64,000 nt of DNA, taken from contig NC_052404.1 in assembly GCF_009389715.1 (NCBI RefSeq), positions 11,771,756-11,835,755 of the forward strand. The letters run 5' to 3'. Both the position numbers and the translations under genes were made by a program. The notes below the pieces were generated by a model. The model searched no databases and had not been told where the DNA came from. It saw only the letters and a list, made by a program, of their open reading frames with translations. This document shows positions 34,901 to 46,300 of the stretch, one piece after another. The stretch's first letter is position 1, and each line of letters begins with the position of its first letter. The DNA is from Phoenix dactylifera (taxonomy: Eukaryota > Streptophyta > Magnoliopsida > Arecales > Arecaceae).

Positions 34901-37900
34901 CCAGAAAAACGTCGTTCTTTGACTATTTGTATGATGAAAGTGAGCATTTCCTGCACCAGAACTGGCTCATACCTGAAAATAATGTTTTCCTTGAGGCATT
35001 TGACTGAAAGATCTGTTTAGAACATGTTTTTTTTTTGGGGGGGGGGGGGGGCTCTAGTATAACTGGTTTACAAAAGCGTCAAACAAAATGCAGATATGAA
35101 GGTTCTGTACTATAGATCAAAGTTTTTAGAAAGTAATTACACATGCCCTAGGAAGTGCAATCTTCACACAAGTTCTGCTGCTCTGTCCACGTGCCAAGAG
35201 TAGCACTTACTACTATTAAATGCGAATATGCAAAAATCTAGGAGAGAAATAGATGATAATCTGTTTCTCCGATAAATGCAGCAAAAATTATTCTACCATA
35301 ATAAGGCACAAAATGTGCAAGAAACCATGGTTTCTAAAACTATTCCCAATGATATACATCTCTTACATACTAAAAGCTTTCAATGTAAAAGTTTTGGCAC
35401 ACAATGTTCCATTCTAACATATTTGAATCTAGTAAGGAACTTCAGCCAAACAAAAAATAACAGGTAAAGATAATGGACAAATTTCTAGAAGGTAGAATTT
35501 AAGTTCAAGCTATTGACATACAGGGAAAATGATAGTTAAAAAAAATGAGTTGAATTCACATAATGGAGTTGTTATAAGCACTTGTTATGAACTGATGAAA
35601 ATTTTACCATAGCCACGAGAAGATTGCATATTTCATGCCCTCAAAGATTCAAGACAGCCAGTTAACGATATTTCTACTAAATTTTCCATCTAAAGAAGAA
35701 AATTTCAAATCAAATTAGACTAGTAAAACACTGTGCTTTTCAAGTAAGGTTGGAAGAAAGCTACTTTGAAATAAGTTTTACTATAAAGGGCAAAAGGCTT
35801 CATCAAGTTATAGCTGCAGGAAAAAAATGATCAATTTCCTTGGGTAACATCACCTGCATTTGACTCAATTTTGCAATACACCATGGCGAACCTGTAGTAA
35901 CTGACATTATTCTTTACCTGCATTATTGACCCACCCCATCTTCCAGTATATTCAGGTTTCTTATCCAGTCCTCTGTTCATAAATCATGATCCCAAGCATG
36001 GACCACATTAAATGAAGCTAGAATAAATAATAATGTTCTGCAGCAAATAAGTAGAGCATGAGGTCTCCAACATTTCTCAAGGACAGTAATTAACAAGATA
36101 GTATTCTAGGTGTTCTTTATCCCTCAGTGAACTGCTGGTAGTGCGCCAGTTTATAACTACATAAACCATATAGGAGACTCTCAATTCAAAAAGAAAGCAG
36201 ACAACTCTCTTCAACCACAGTGATGTCCCCTCCCCCCCCCCCCACCTTATCACATCAAAAAGTGGAAAATATATCAGTGAAAAAACAACCTTGAACTTCA
36301 ATCCAGCTAAGTTACAAAGTTGCAAGTTTAATGTCATCAGCAAAGAAAAAGAGACGAGAAGAGATGTTAGAAGTTATGTCTAGCTCAATCCTGGGAAGCT
36401 AGATTTTCCTAACCTATAAACCTCCCTTACTCCTGTATGCACCAGTAATTACATATTGTAGATTAATAATAATAATTACAAAGAGTAGGGGAAAGAAAAT
36501 AACAACAAAGTAGATATGCCAACCTATACCTCTCTGTCACCCCCAGACCCATTCTCAAACACCATTTCATATCGCAGGACCACTACCATTATTAATTACA
36601 AAGAACCGAAAAAATAAAAGGACAGTATAATTTGATCAGGCTGAACCCATACCACCCCCTCCCCCCCCCCCCCCCCCAAAAAAAAAAAAAAAAATCCATA
36701 TTGCCGTTTTACTACTAATAATAATTGTAAGTTTTTGAAGGTGAAAAATAGATCATGCCAGCATCTTTAATACTGTTTTTTTCATCAAACCTCAAGGTTA
36801 TCCTAAAGCTTTTGCCCCCCTAATTGATGTTCTTCAAAAGACCTCATGACTGCCCAACAAAATGATTTCGTTCGAACTTCATCTTCCTTTGTGGCTTTGT
36901 GCCAAGGAATCCAATGCCAAGCAGTAATTGTGAGAAAATATGTTTAACTTGTATTAGCCACGGCCAGTACAATTTCAACACATCTATCAACAGCCGGTCA
37001 TATAAAATACTTCAACTCTCTCAAGCCATCGCCATACATCGCTCCGTAGACCCAACATAACTTTACCTACCTTGGCTAGTAGGGCACATGATAGCAAATT
37101 TAACTATTTTGGATTCTCTGTGTTTTTTTTTCTGAATTCATTAGTTCCCTCTGTTATTAATTATTTTATCCTTTGTAATTTGACTCGTATGCTCAAATCA
37201 AATATACTATAGCACCCATCATTGAGATGTCATATTATTTACTGACTACACTTGCTGTGGCGCTTGATACTAGTTTTTTTTAAACTCTTGCTCTGCACTG
37301 ACTTCTAATCAGTTCACCCATGCCAAACTTATTCACTCTCTTATCTCCACAGGAATTCACTACTTGGGCTACAATCATACGAGGTTTCCTCAACTGGAAA
37401 CCTCTTACCTATTGTTTGTGAAAACTTCACTCATATTAACTATGTCAGTCCTTTTGCCCATATCCTGCCATTCATCTGCATTAAGTTCTTGACTTGCTCA
37501 GATTCTTAAAATAGGTATATGGTGTGAGGCTGTAAGCAAAGTTTAGATGACATGGATACAAGTATGGTAGATTTTTCCTCAATGACAGAATCATGTTACT
37601 GTGCTACTACCATAATCACTTATCAAACAGTTAAGAAGCTAGTTCCCAGTTCCCACATGTTAGAATTTCCTCAAACTGCAAATGAAGGTAGAGATAAATT
37701 GAGAGAAGGAAGAAATCAATATTGTAAAGCCTGAGTCAGCATCTGCATCATTGTTATTTTCATTCCCTGGGAACCACTGTCAAGGTACTTGCTCATTCTC
37801 CACCACCCCTCCCCCCCAACAAAAAAAAAAGAAAGAAAAAGAAAAGAGAAAAGATGCAACATAAAGTTTAAAGCAGTCAAAACCAACACCTTGTGAAAAC

Positions 37901-40900
37901 AAAAATGCCTAGGCGGCTAGTAGTTAAATTCAGGGATACGTTCTACTATCTGTAAACTCACAGCTGAGTTGCACGATACAGGAAAAATCAAGAGTAGACC
38001 CAATCTGCTCTACTTTGAGGAAGTTAAATTTTTTTGACTTCATTCTGAACTCAATCACTAACACATGATAACTGAAAATGCAGTGAAACCTTAAGATACA
38101 GAAGGGAGACCTTAATTCAAACAAGGACAGACTAAATGGAAAAATAGCTGCATTTTTCCCCAATTATTGTTGAATAAGCCAAAATCCAGTTTGACACATG
38201 ATGCTTCTCTTCAATTTTCACTACTTAATGATCGATCCACAACACCAAAACTCGATATTTATGTTTTTTTTTAATCTGGAGAAGTATACTCCATGTATTC
38301 CCTGATGTAAACAATGACGTAAACAGCAAGCATTATTTCACTGACAAGAATGTCTATACAGATTCTACCCTGCCAGTTCTGGGCGAAAGTCAAGAAAGTA
38401 GTCTCAAATGTATGCATCGTTTTCAATTAAGAAATGCATAGAATTCTCTAAAGGATGCACACTCCACATATTTTAGAACATGTGGCTCTAGACAGAGTGG
38501 AATGGAGGAGAGGGATTCATGTAGCCAGCCCCAACTAGTTTGGGATTAAGGTTTAGTTGAGTTGAGTTTGAGTTATGCACACTCCTCGCTTTTAACAAGT
38601 TGATTAAACCAACAATCGGAAGTAACGACCAAGCCATGTTTTGAGATTTTGCAATGCTTCCCGTTACTAAACCTTTTCTAACAGCTTTACCAGGGAAGAG
38701 AAAAGGATGCAAATTTGACTGGTTGTAAGAACAACAGAAAACATACAACGACAGATTCTGATGCAGCAATATTTTCGTGAGCACCATGGAAGAACAATAT
38801 TTTAAAAAATGAGTGCTAGATCTTCACAAACATCAAAATATAAAAACAAAAGGTGTGGTGTCCGGTGGCATAGTTCACAAGAATAAAAATTTTAAGATAT
38901 ACTTTCTCTACTAATTCAAGTATGTCACTGTCTTATGGGAAGTTTAAACAGCTAAACGACATCTGCAAGCAAAGCTTCATATGAAAATCGAACAAGTTAT
39001 TATACCAGAATATCAGAACACCGTAATTCTACAAATTTGTGGCAACATGAAACTGGCAGCAGATGCTTCATTATTTGCTTACCTTTTCTCTTCCACTAAC
39101 AAAGAATATGCTACAGGGCATTATCACAAATTTTTGGTGTGCATGCATGAAGTAAACATGAAGAGATTAAATGCACATTTGGCATGGCAATATGCCTACA
39201 TGGAGAAATTAGATACTTACTCATTATGTTCTGCAAGATTCAGAGATGTGTAATTTGATAAACCAAATCTTTCTTGAATCCTCCTGACAAACAACTCTGG
39301 AGGAGCTAATGCAGCACAGCATTGCAACAAAAAAAGATCAGATTCTTGCCCTTGTTCAAGCCTAGAGAGGAAAGGAAAAGTGAAAACCTCGGATTAATTT
39401 ACTAAGGATCTTCTTCTATTTGTAAATTCAAAAATTTGCATTATAGACTCACCAGTGGACAGAACGATACCACTCAGAACTTAATATGGCAGCATCACCA
39501 TTTTTATGCCACATGCCTGCACGCACTTGAGCACAAAATACCCTTAACCTTAGTGGATGCTCCATCACAAAAGCAGAAAATCCATAAGGCTGTAAACTAC
39601 CCAAAACCTGCCCAAAAAATTCGTGGTGATGTGCTGATGAAGGTGGTGAAGAAATCACAATTGCCTTCTCCAGCTTTTCAGTTTCACCATAACATGTTTT
39701 CATTGCTTCTCGCAGCAGCAACGAAAGCAAACGATGTAAAGGAATGTGAAAAGATATATCCTGTGAACTGACATCATAAACTATATCAGGCCAATCAGCC
39801 ATACTCAACATACCCAATGCTTCCAATTCTGTACCAGGGTCTACCTCCAGTAGACTATCATCTGACAATCCACTCGTAGAAGCATGTTCAGTATACATGT
39901 CAGTGGTGCCATCAACATCCATTGAATAATTATCAGTTACACCATGAATAAGAGGATGGCGATGCCTCTCATGATGCTTGCTAGGGGTAGGCACCTGGTC
40001 TCCATCAATACGCTCCCTATACACAGATGCCCTGTAAACCTTGCTACTATTTGTGCTCTTCTTTTTCCTAAACAATTTCCTCCTCAAAGTCGAGAAACTA
40101 TAACCACCGCCACTAAGAGCATCAGAAGAAAAGGAATTATTCCTTGGAGCAGTTTCTGGTTCCCAACATCCCTCAAGAGTTTTTAGGCATTCAAAAATCA
40201 ACCATATGGCAGAAGATGGAATAGACAAGTGATTCCGTATATCAGTATTTACATCATGATATTGCAATCCAAAATCCAATCTGCTGTTTCCGCTGCTTAA
40301 ACTGCATGTAGAGCATTCTTGAGAAAGCCCTCCCACTTTTATATTGCGCAGACTATCACTGTCATTCAAACCTTGTATTCCAATAACATCTTTTATTTCC
40401 TTAGACTCAACAACAGATAATGTTCCTGGCACCAAAAGAGTATGGACATGGCCAAGATAGTCCCCCAACACAAATGGTTCAGGCAGATTTTCATTTTCCT
40501 CTTCTGTGTGAAGACCCGTTGCTCTCTTTAGAGCATCCATGCCTTGTACAAGACTTAAAAGTTTGATCCAAGTTCTGGAAATTTCAGGCCTCTCATGAGC
40601 AATGTATTTGGGAACCTCCTCATGGCTCAAAACATACCATGTATCTTTAACCAGAAGAATTGTCGTTTCAGACAGATTTGCCCATTTATTTGCCTGCAAG
40701 AAGGTTTCTGATCAAAATTCACCATGATGTTACATATCCAACCAACCATGTGATTGAAGAATGACAGGAATATCCCCAAAGAATCAATAGATCAGTAAGA
40801 CCAAGTTGTTGTGCTAATGGGTGAGAGTATCGCGTCCTTAATTAATCTCATAAGCAACGTAAGTAAATGTTTATCCTTGACAAGTAGCATGCAAAACTTT

Positions 40901-42899
40901 TTCAGTGAGGCTATTCAAATGACAAATACAGAAAAAATTTGGGAATGATGCAATGACATTGGAAAAAAAAAATGCATAGACGTGTTACCTGTATACGATT
41001 ATCTTCTCCAACACAAGACAGAAAAAGGTCTCTCAAGCATCCCAGAAGTACACCCAGCAGATTCACTTCACGTACAAGTCGTGGTGTCAGAATAGGCACT
41101 GTGAATATTTGCACAGAGAAAGTTGATAGCAGTGGATAATTTTCAAGCATCGAATCACTGCTTTTTTTAATGATTTCACTAACAGACACTGGATAGTATC
41201 TCGTGAAAGCTTTGGCAAACTCATACTTGAAAAGAGGTTCCCCAAGCAATTTTAAGAGCAACTCATGAAGCTTTTTCACAACATCCTTGTCCAAGAACCT
41301 CTCTGCCCTCACAAGAACATCTAATAAACCAATACACTGAAACATTCTTCTTGAGATGAAACTGAGAAGACTTTCACTACATTTGCAAAAGTCAAGCAAC
41401 AAATCAACAATCGCATAAGTTAACTTATTTGCAACCTTGAAACGCACATCACTATGATCACCTTTTCTGAGCCGCTTCTGATGCTCTGTTAATGAAACCT
41501 TGTCCTTCCAACACACTAGAAGAGCATCCAGAATGGGACCTACAGAATTTGCTAACTTCTCAGGGAGAGGTTGGATCTGGTCTGTGCCTTTATGCTTTGA
41601 ACAGAATCCTTCACGTTTCCAGGCAGTAATATCTCCACAATCACAGCATCCGCTACCAGCGAACGTAATGGAGTAGTCATGATCTTTGTGATTTCCATTC
41701 TGGAAACATGGAACACATATTGCACAAGTCGGATCATGCTCACATGTTCGACAGTGGTAGACCAAATCATTTTCTCCCCAAACAGCCCCACACACGGCAT
41801 GTTTGCCAACAGCTTTCTGAGCCAAATCCTGCAAAGATGCCTGTGGTTCACCCTCAAACATGAGCCATTTTAACCACAACATGCTCTCACCAAATTCTTT
41901 AACATTGATGCTGCTGTAGCTTCCTCCAGTCTCTGATTTAAATGATCTTCGAGGCTCGGATACATCTACATCGGTCGGTAAGATGGCAGGCACGATCTCT
42001 GGAATAAAGGATCTGTTTTCCTTCACGAAAGTTACAAGTCCCAACTGAGACTGTTCCAGCCACTCCAGGGGAACCCCTTGCCGAACAAGTCTCTGAAATT
42101 TCAAAGACAATACTATGATCACTAAGCAATAAATGTGGATGTATGTCAGACAGTGTGAAATAATAAACAAGCTATCAGAAATTCAAGAAATTGTAGAAAT
42201 TTTTGAAGAAGAAAAAAAGAAAGAAGATAATATGGCCGTGTAATGCATTGTTGGAATCAGCTATAATTAATGAACCACAAGATGTTCATCGTTATGAGAG
42301 AAGAAACGTTGTCCTCCGGGAGTGCTTCATTTCCTTTTAGGCTACAAGGAGTTGAGCGATCTCCTAGCTTTCAAATTATCCCTTGTCTGAGTGCACACGA
42401 ATAGGATATTTTCAGTAAAACCTATCAGCATTTTCAAGTGAACTCGCTTCCAAGTGTCATGCACTACCATTAATTCTGCAGCAAATTTCCACGTAATAAA
42501 GAATTCTCACGGGAGTCTGAAGAAAGCTACTAACTTTTTCTTCGACTTCCCTCTCCAAAAAGGCAAAAGGAATAGAAAAGGATCAGCAAAATTCGTACAC
42601 AAATCATAAGAGAAAAATATTAAAAGATTCTTCCTTTACCGCAAGAAGATTTGATGATTACACTAACAGCTTTTCTTGCAAAAGAACACCTCTCGATTCC
42701 TTTCAAGATTATAAACCGTATTCCGAAGCAACCCTTTCTTGCTAAAAGGAAAACTAGACTCCTTACCAAAAAAAGAAATACCAGATTAAAACCCAAAAGC
42801 TGAAATCGGAAGCTGAAAAGAAAGAAAGGATCTCGACGGCCAATAAATATCCGAAACCCCCGCAACCCCTCGCGCGAAGAAAATCAAACGCACACATAC

Positions 42900-42960
<61 letters not shown>

Positions 42961-43042
42961 GCAGTCGTGCCTGGACGATGCGATCTCGGGGCGACGGGGG
43001 AGAATTCCGCTCCGGCGGTGAATCGACCTCCATTCCGGCCAT
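10964..43042 (-). CDS. PRT6: PRT6-type E3 ubiquitin ligase (UBR box, RING), Arg/N-degron pathway, 17 exons
   Basis: Plant N-recognin that binds basic N-termini and ubiquitinates N-degron substrates, including group VII ERF factors in oxygen and NO sensing (family knowledge). Exons, each with matching phase: 43042-42971, 42092-40989, 40693-39453, 39361-39221, 34972-34729, 34638-33916, 32724-32527, 32256-31598, 28796-28757, 28665-28017, 13365-13157, 13050-12515, 12435-12331, 12206-12140, 12055-11978, 11348-11280, 11038-10964. They sum to 6210 bases, or 2069 residues, against about 2000 for the family. The UBR box is at about residues 125-194. A RING with a long insertion runs from CALC (1222) through [16 protein letters not shown] to CPVCRR (1482). 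The C-terminal Cys-rich block and the ending SEVLRQTTI are typical of PRT6. All introns are GT-AG except intron 1, which appears to be GC-AG. Intron 10 contains an LTR element. No coding break was seen. Confidence 0.95.
15426..16215. promoter_or_regulatory. Array of GAGTCGACTC palindromes in U3 of the 5' LTR
   Basis: About 14 perfect copies of the 10-bp palindrome GAGTCGACTC, usually followed by C, and roughly nine copies with one or two changes lie within 790 bp at irregular spacing. Perfect examples begin near 15426, 15447, 15468, 15593, 15636, 15698, 15783, 15803, 15888, 15952, 15973, 16088 and 16183. The array ends shortly before the TATA box. Position and palindromy suggest binding sites for a dimeric protein, but none is identified. 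Confidence 0.8.
16217..16319 (+). promoter_or_regulatory. LTR core promoter: three MSA-like motifs and a TATA box
   Basis: TATAAAAA lies at 16312-16319. Upstream are CCCAACGGTAA (16217), TCCAACGGCTC (16252) and TCTAACGGCTA (16274). The last matches the plant mitosis-specific activator consensus YCYAACGGYYA at every position and the others at ten of eleven. MYB3R factors bind MSA sites in G2/M genes (family knowledge). Activity of this promoter is inferred. Confidence 0.65.
16671..17018 (+). ncRNA. Structured leader in the 5' LTR: an 11-bp stem-loop followed by nine hairpins
   Basis: TTGATTCAATC (16671) pairs with GATTGAATCAA (16686) around a four-base loop. Nine units follow, each with the form stem, GAGCC-like loop, A-run, stem complement. 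They span about 16710-16734, 16748-16774, 16788-16812, 16826-16852, 16865-16890, 16903-16925, 16938-16961, 16969-16989 and 16996-17018. Stem arms are GTTGGT/ACCAAC in the first four; the fifth ends ACCAAT and so has a G-T pair. Then come GATTGT/ACAATC, GTCGGT/ACCGAC, GTTGT/ACAAC and GGCTGT/ACAACC. The last has one mismatch that is repaired in the 3' LTR. It lies downstream of the TATA box, so it should be transcribed. Confidence 0.7.
17375..17386 (+). other. Primer-binding site (initiator tRNA-Met)
   Basis: TGGTATCAGAGC, two bases after the 5' LTR end. This is the usual complement of the 3' end of initiator methionine tRNA in plant Copia elements. Confidence 0.93.
17435..18734 (+). pseudogene. 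Copia gag remnant with EST-P repeats and a frame break
   Basis: The first frame (17435-18280) begins with a Copia gag N-terminus containing [20 protein letters not shown] and [13 protein letters not shown]. The usual central gag block and CCHC zinc knuckle are missing. In their place is a short segment where the LTR palindrome GAGTCGACTCC is read as Glu-Ser-Thr-Pro (17834, 17876, 17897, plus a variant at 17855), followed by a Lys-rich stretch. The frame stops at 18280. A second frame (18267-18734) overlaps by 14 bases and continues a coiled-coil-like region, then two WVPK motifs typical of the end of Copia gag. A single frame change would link them. Confidence 0.8.
20245..20600 (+). pseudogene. 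Reverse-transcriptase remnant
   Basis: At 20245-20300 the frame reads [17 protein letters not shown], a mutated form of the Copia RT active-site motif [10 protein letters not shown]. At 20539-20600 another short stretch, SRPDCML then a stop then CARLQSN, matches the Copia block that follows the RT core. The two pieces are in different contexts and interrupted by stops. Confidence 0.7.
21662..21778 (+). repeat. Two related units with a shared core and swapped stem arms
   Basis: Units at 21662-21702 and 21737-21778 share the core GAGGCTAGTGGTAGTACC. In the first, GTGCC precedes and GGCAC follows the core; in the second, GGCAC precedes and GTGCC follows. Both can form a five-pair stem, so pairing is kept although the arms differ. 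Confidence 0.55.
24390..24402 (+). other. Polypurine tract next to the 3' LTR
   Basis: AAAAAGGGGGAGA lies immediately upstream of the 3' LTR start TGATGACCC, the expected plus-strand primer for a Copia element. Confidence 0.85.
24404..26581 (+). repeat. 3' LTR
   Basis: 2178 bp, with the same features as the 5' LTR: the palindrome array at about 24654-25418, MSA-like motifs, TATAAAAA at 25518-25525, and the hairpin row at about 25916-26228. In the last hairpin the stem is perfect here (GGTTGT/ACAACC). It ends CA and is followed by the duplication GAGCT. Confidence 0.93.
28642..32586 (-). other. PRT6: RING-H2 region of PRT6, split over four exons
   Basis: The first Cys pair (CALC) is in exon 7. 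The Cys/His block [18 protein letters not shown] is at the end of exon 8, and the last pair (CPVC) is in exon 10. About 200 residues separate the first pair from the next ligands, as in other plant PRT6 proteins. Exon 9 is only 40 bases. Confidence 0.85.
28797..31597 (-). other. PRT6: PRT6 intron 8 (2.8 kb)
   Basis: The donor CAACG|GTATGC and acceptor GACGTAG match in phase 2. It contains a C-run near 30484 and several open frames on both strands (around 29520-29750 and 30790-31360) without recognisable domains. I see no clear transposon. Confidence 0.7.
34973..39220 (-). other. PRT6: PRT6 intron 4 (4.2 kb)
   Basis: The donor AATGA|GTAAGT and acceptor TTTTCAG match in phase 2. It holds a G-run near 35037, C-runs near 36229 and 36660 (the latter followed by an A-run), and a SINE-like tail at 38490-38576. 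The rest is AT-rich and unassigned. Confidence 0.8.
38490..38576 (+). mobile_element. Au-type SINE tail fragment
   Basis: GGATTCATGTAGCC, then CCCCAACTAGTTTGGGATTA and AAGGTTTAGTTGAG. This resembles the widespread 3' part of Au-like plant SINEs. Only the tail is present; no tRNA-related promoter boxes are visible. It lies in PRT6 intron 4, antisense to the gene. Confidence 0.45.
41583..41792 (-). other. PRT6: UBR-box coding segment of PRT6
   Basis: Lies within exon 2. It encodes CGAVW, then [31 protein letters not shown] and FCSKH: the Cys/His ligands of the UBR zinc fold that binds type-1 (basic) N-degrons. The ligand set looks complete by eye. Confidence 0.92.
42901..42956. repeat. (GA)n microsatellite in PRT6 intron 1
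   Basis: About 25 GA units. On the PRT6 strand this is a (TC)n tract that begins roughly 15 bases after the exon 1 donor. Confidence 0.9.
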
Positions 43043-43156
43043 GACCCCCAACTCCAGTAGTTCGATCTCGAAGTTCCTCCCCCCAGGGTTGCGGACCGGA
43101 AGAGAGAGGAAAAAGGAGATGGAAAGAAAGGGGTGGCGGGCTTCTCCCTATCTACC

Positions 43157-43190
43157 AAACCCTAACTTTTCTTTTATTGTTTTAGGGTTT
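43157..43190. promoter_or_regulatory. Two telo-box motifs upstream of PRT6
   Basis: AAACCCTAA at 43157-43165 and its reverse complement TTAGGGTTT at 43182-43190 face each other 115-150 bp upstream of the PRT6 ATG. Telo-boxes are common in the proximal promoters and leaders of housekeeping plant genes. The motifs are exact; the role is inferred. Confidence 0.5.
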
Positions 43191-43330
43191 TGGGAATCTG
43201 AGATCATTCCTTCCCCTTGTTTACCTTGGCGGTACTCGGCCGGGAAAAAGGCGGTATTCTGCTGCGTTTTCTTGGCACGCCGCCACTGCGCCCTTCTCCA
43301 TCCGGCCTCTGTTTGCTTTTATTATTAATA

Positions 43331-46300
43331 AAATTCTTTATTTTGGATAATAAGTAAGATTTTTATTTAAAAAACTTTTTCAAAATATAACAATATAATA
43401 TGATTACTTAGAAGCTCATTAGTTTATTGAACTATATTAAATAAAGGACTTTTCATTATTGCTACTAAATTAATACAGAAATTAGTGATATTAATAGTAA
43501 AATATTTACTTAATATACACCGCCGCTAATGAAAATACTATTCATTAGTATTATACCTTATCCATATCCCACGTCATTAGATTATATTATTATTTTTTAA
43601 AAAAAAATTTTATGGCCATAATTTTGTTTGAAAATAGAAGTACACCCGCTAATAATCCCGTTATATTGCATTTAAATATGTTTTGAATGCAATACTTTTT
43701 ATTTTTTATTATATGCATGTGGGGTCACGATCTTATTATTTTAAAATAATATATTATTTTACTATATGCAGACATACATATACTTTTATAATTTTATATA
43801 GGATAGTTTAGCTCAAAAATTTATTTTAAAAAATAAATAAGCTTTTATATCTATTATTTTCTATTTTATTTTTTGGATATTCTATTATATATATTTTGGG
43901 TAGCATTTCAAGAATTATTGGAAGAAGAAGAAAAAATTGCACTTTGGGCATGCGTATGGGTTACATGTTATTATATTATAAAAATAAATAATAAATGACA
44001 GCTATTTAAGTTGCTACATAATTGTATAAATCAAACGAGATGGCTAAAAACTGCCATAAACATCATATTAAGAGGTGTTCGTCTCGGCCATATGAAATAT
44101 TTTTTATTTACATGTTGCTACAAAATCAATATGTTTGCAGACTTTGATGAAGTATATGGAGGATGGTTTTTTCCAAATCAGCATATTTTTAACCGGCTCG
44201 ATGAACTTTTCATGTGCAATTAATAAATACTATAAAAAAATTATTTGGTGCAATTGTTTCAAGCCATGGCATAGATTAATGGTCCATTTAGGATGTCCTG
44301 AAAAATCATGATATTTTATAATTAAATTATTAAGATAATTCTATACTCTATATTTTTTAAAAAAAATTTAATTTTTTGAGCAAAATAAATTGGCATCGCA
44401 TCAATTATGCATTAAATAGTTCAATTTTGAGTAGTAATTATCAAAATCACATTTTATCATCATCCTTCAAATCTTACTATTTTTCGACTTTTTCTATTGA
44501 TCAACTAAAGACCGTCTAAATATCTGATGTTCTCTTTAAAAAAAAATGCAGATATTTTAAAACATGAAAAAAAATTAGATTTGGCATCCAACCAGCCTTG
44601 TGCACCTGGAGTGCATGTGAATGCATGGAGGAGCATATTGTCCCACCCAAATCACCCAATGGAGGATCCAAGTTTAATCCAGGGTCGGCTATGATTTTCA
44701 AGTGGCCTTATAATAGGACACAGCACCAAAGTTTTGGCTATCTGTAAAGCTCGGCACAAGTTGTCAAGTTAAAGAAACATCGAGGTCATTACTACTTTAC
44801 AAGCCACCAGCATTTCTACTTTTTAGGTAACTTATAAGAATATTGCTTTGTATAATCTTATGTTTTTTTGATTTTGTGTAGTCTTTTTGCTAGTGATGTA
44901 GCTGACTGTGCTCATGCGAGAGCAGTGTAAGCAGCCGATATAAAAAAAATAAAAATGCTTTGATGGGAAAACCTTGTAGAAGCAATAAAATTTGGAAAAG
45001 CATTACCATGTTCCGAATGCATCATTGACAAATGCGACGGTATGAAATGCTTCAACTACCACTCAGCAAATGTCGATCGAAAATGTACCTACGATGACTG
45101 AGAGGAGTGGAGGTTGCACAAGTTAGCCAAGACTAAATGGGTTCATAGGAAAGATTGCGTGCGATGAGTTGAGTGTGAGACACCTGGAAGATTTGTAGAA
45201 GAGAGATTGACCGTAGAGGGAGGTGCTAGAGAGAGCCCCAAAGAAGCATCCAGAGGGGGAAACTTAGAAAAAAAAAACATAATTATTTTCTAATTGGCAT
45301 ACGATGGATCCTTATAAAAGCTGTGTGTTTGCATTGAAACCAGATGGTGCTTAACACAATTAAATTTGTCGGTTGGTCTGTCAATTTGAAGCAGCTAAAA
45401 AAGTAGCTACACAATTTTAGTTTCTAATTCTTAATTAATCAATCACTAAGAAAATAGAATTCTTAGAATAGAAATATAAGAATTTTGTTGCAGTACTTTG
45501 TTTTATTTAACTTTATTTATTTTAAGGGATGGACTCTGGCCATTGGTGAAGTCAAGGCATTATTGGAAAGAAATTTTGACCTTTTTTTTTCTCTCGGTCC
45601 AATCCCAACATAGTCCTCGTTCTTTTTTTTTGGGCCCAATCCCCACTATAGGATAAATAGGACCATCTGCCATCCATTTAAAGTTAATTGATAATTACAA
45701 CCGTAATATATATTTTTTATCATAATTTTGAACTTGGAGAGTGGACTCATGAATAATTGAAAGAGTTTATCATTATAGAATCAAGATTATATTTTCCAAT
45801 CTAATATAAAAAGCATCACTGGAGTTGTTCCTGGAATTATTTTGTCCTATTTATATAAGACACAGATTCTCGTAGTCCTTTTATATAGAAAAAAAAATTC
45901 CCTTCTGAAATTGGTTTGAAAACAAGATGGAACCAATTCATCAAAAATTTCTACAGAAAATAATGAGGCAGATTGGCAAATGATTGCTTATTTATTATTT
46001 ATTTTTAATAAAAAATACAGAAAGGCTTTTTCTCTCCGACTTTTATTCGTCTCTCTTTCTTCCTCGTAGGTTTAACCTGCACCGATACCACATCATCTCA
46101 TCCATCACCCATGAGAATCCGATAGTTTCTTCCTTACCCTCAACCCTTGTTGCTATTGTCTCCAATCTGCTAGTATTGGAGATATTCTCGCTCCTCATCG
46201 CATTTAACTTCACATGTACTTTTTGAAATATTTTGACTTGTTAGTCGACATATGGCAAGCGTCTCTCCAACCTACAAGCCCATAAGTAGCATTTCTCTAT

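Noticed and set aside
42763..43158. 131-codon minus-strand frame over PRT6 exon 1
   Set aside because: It is out of frame with the PRT6 start and runs through the TC microsatellite.
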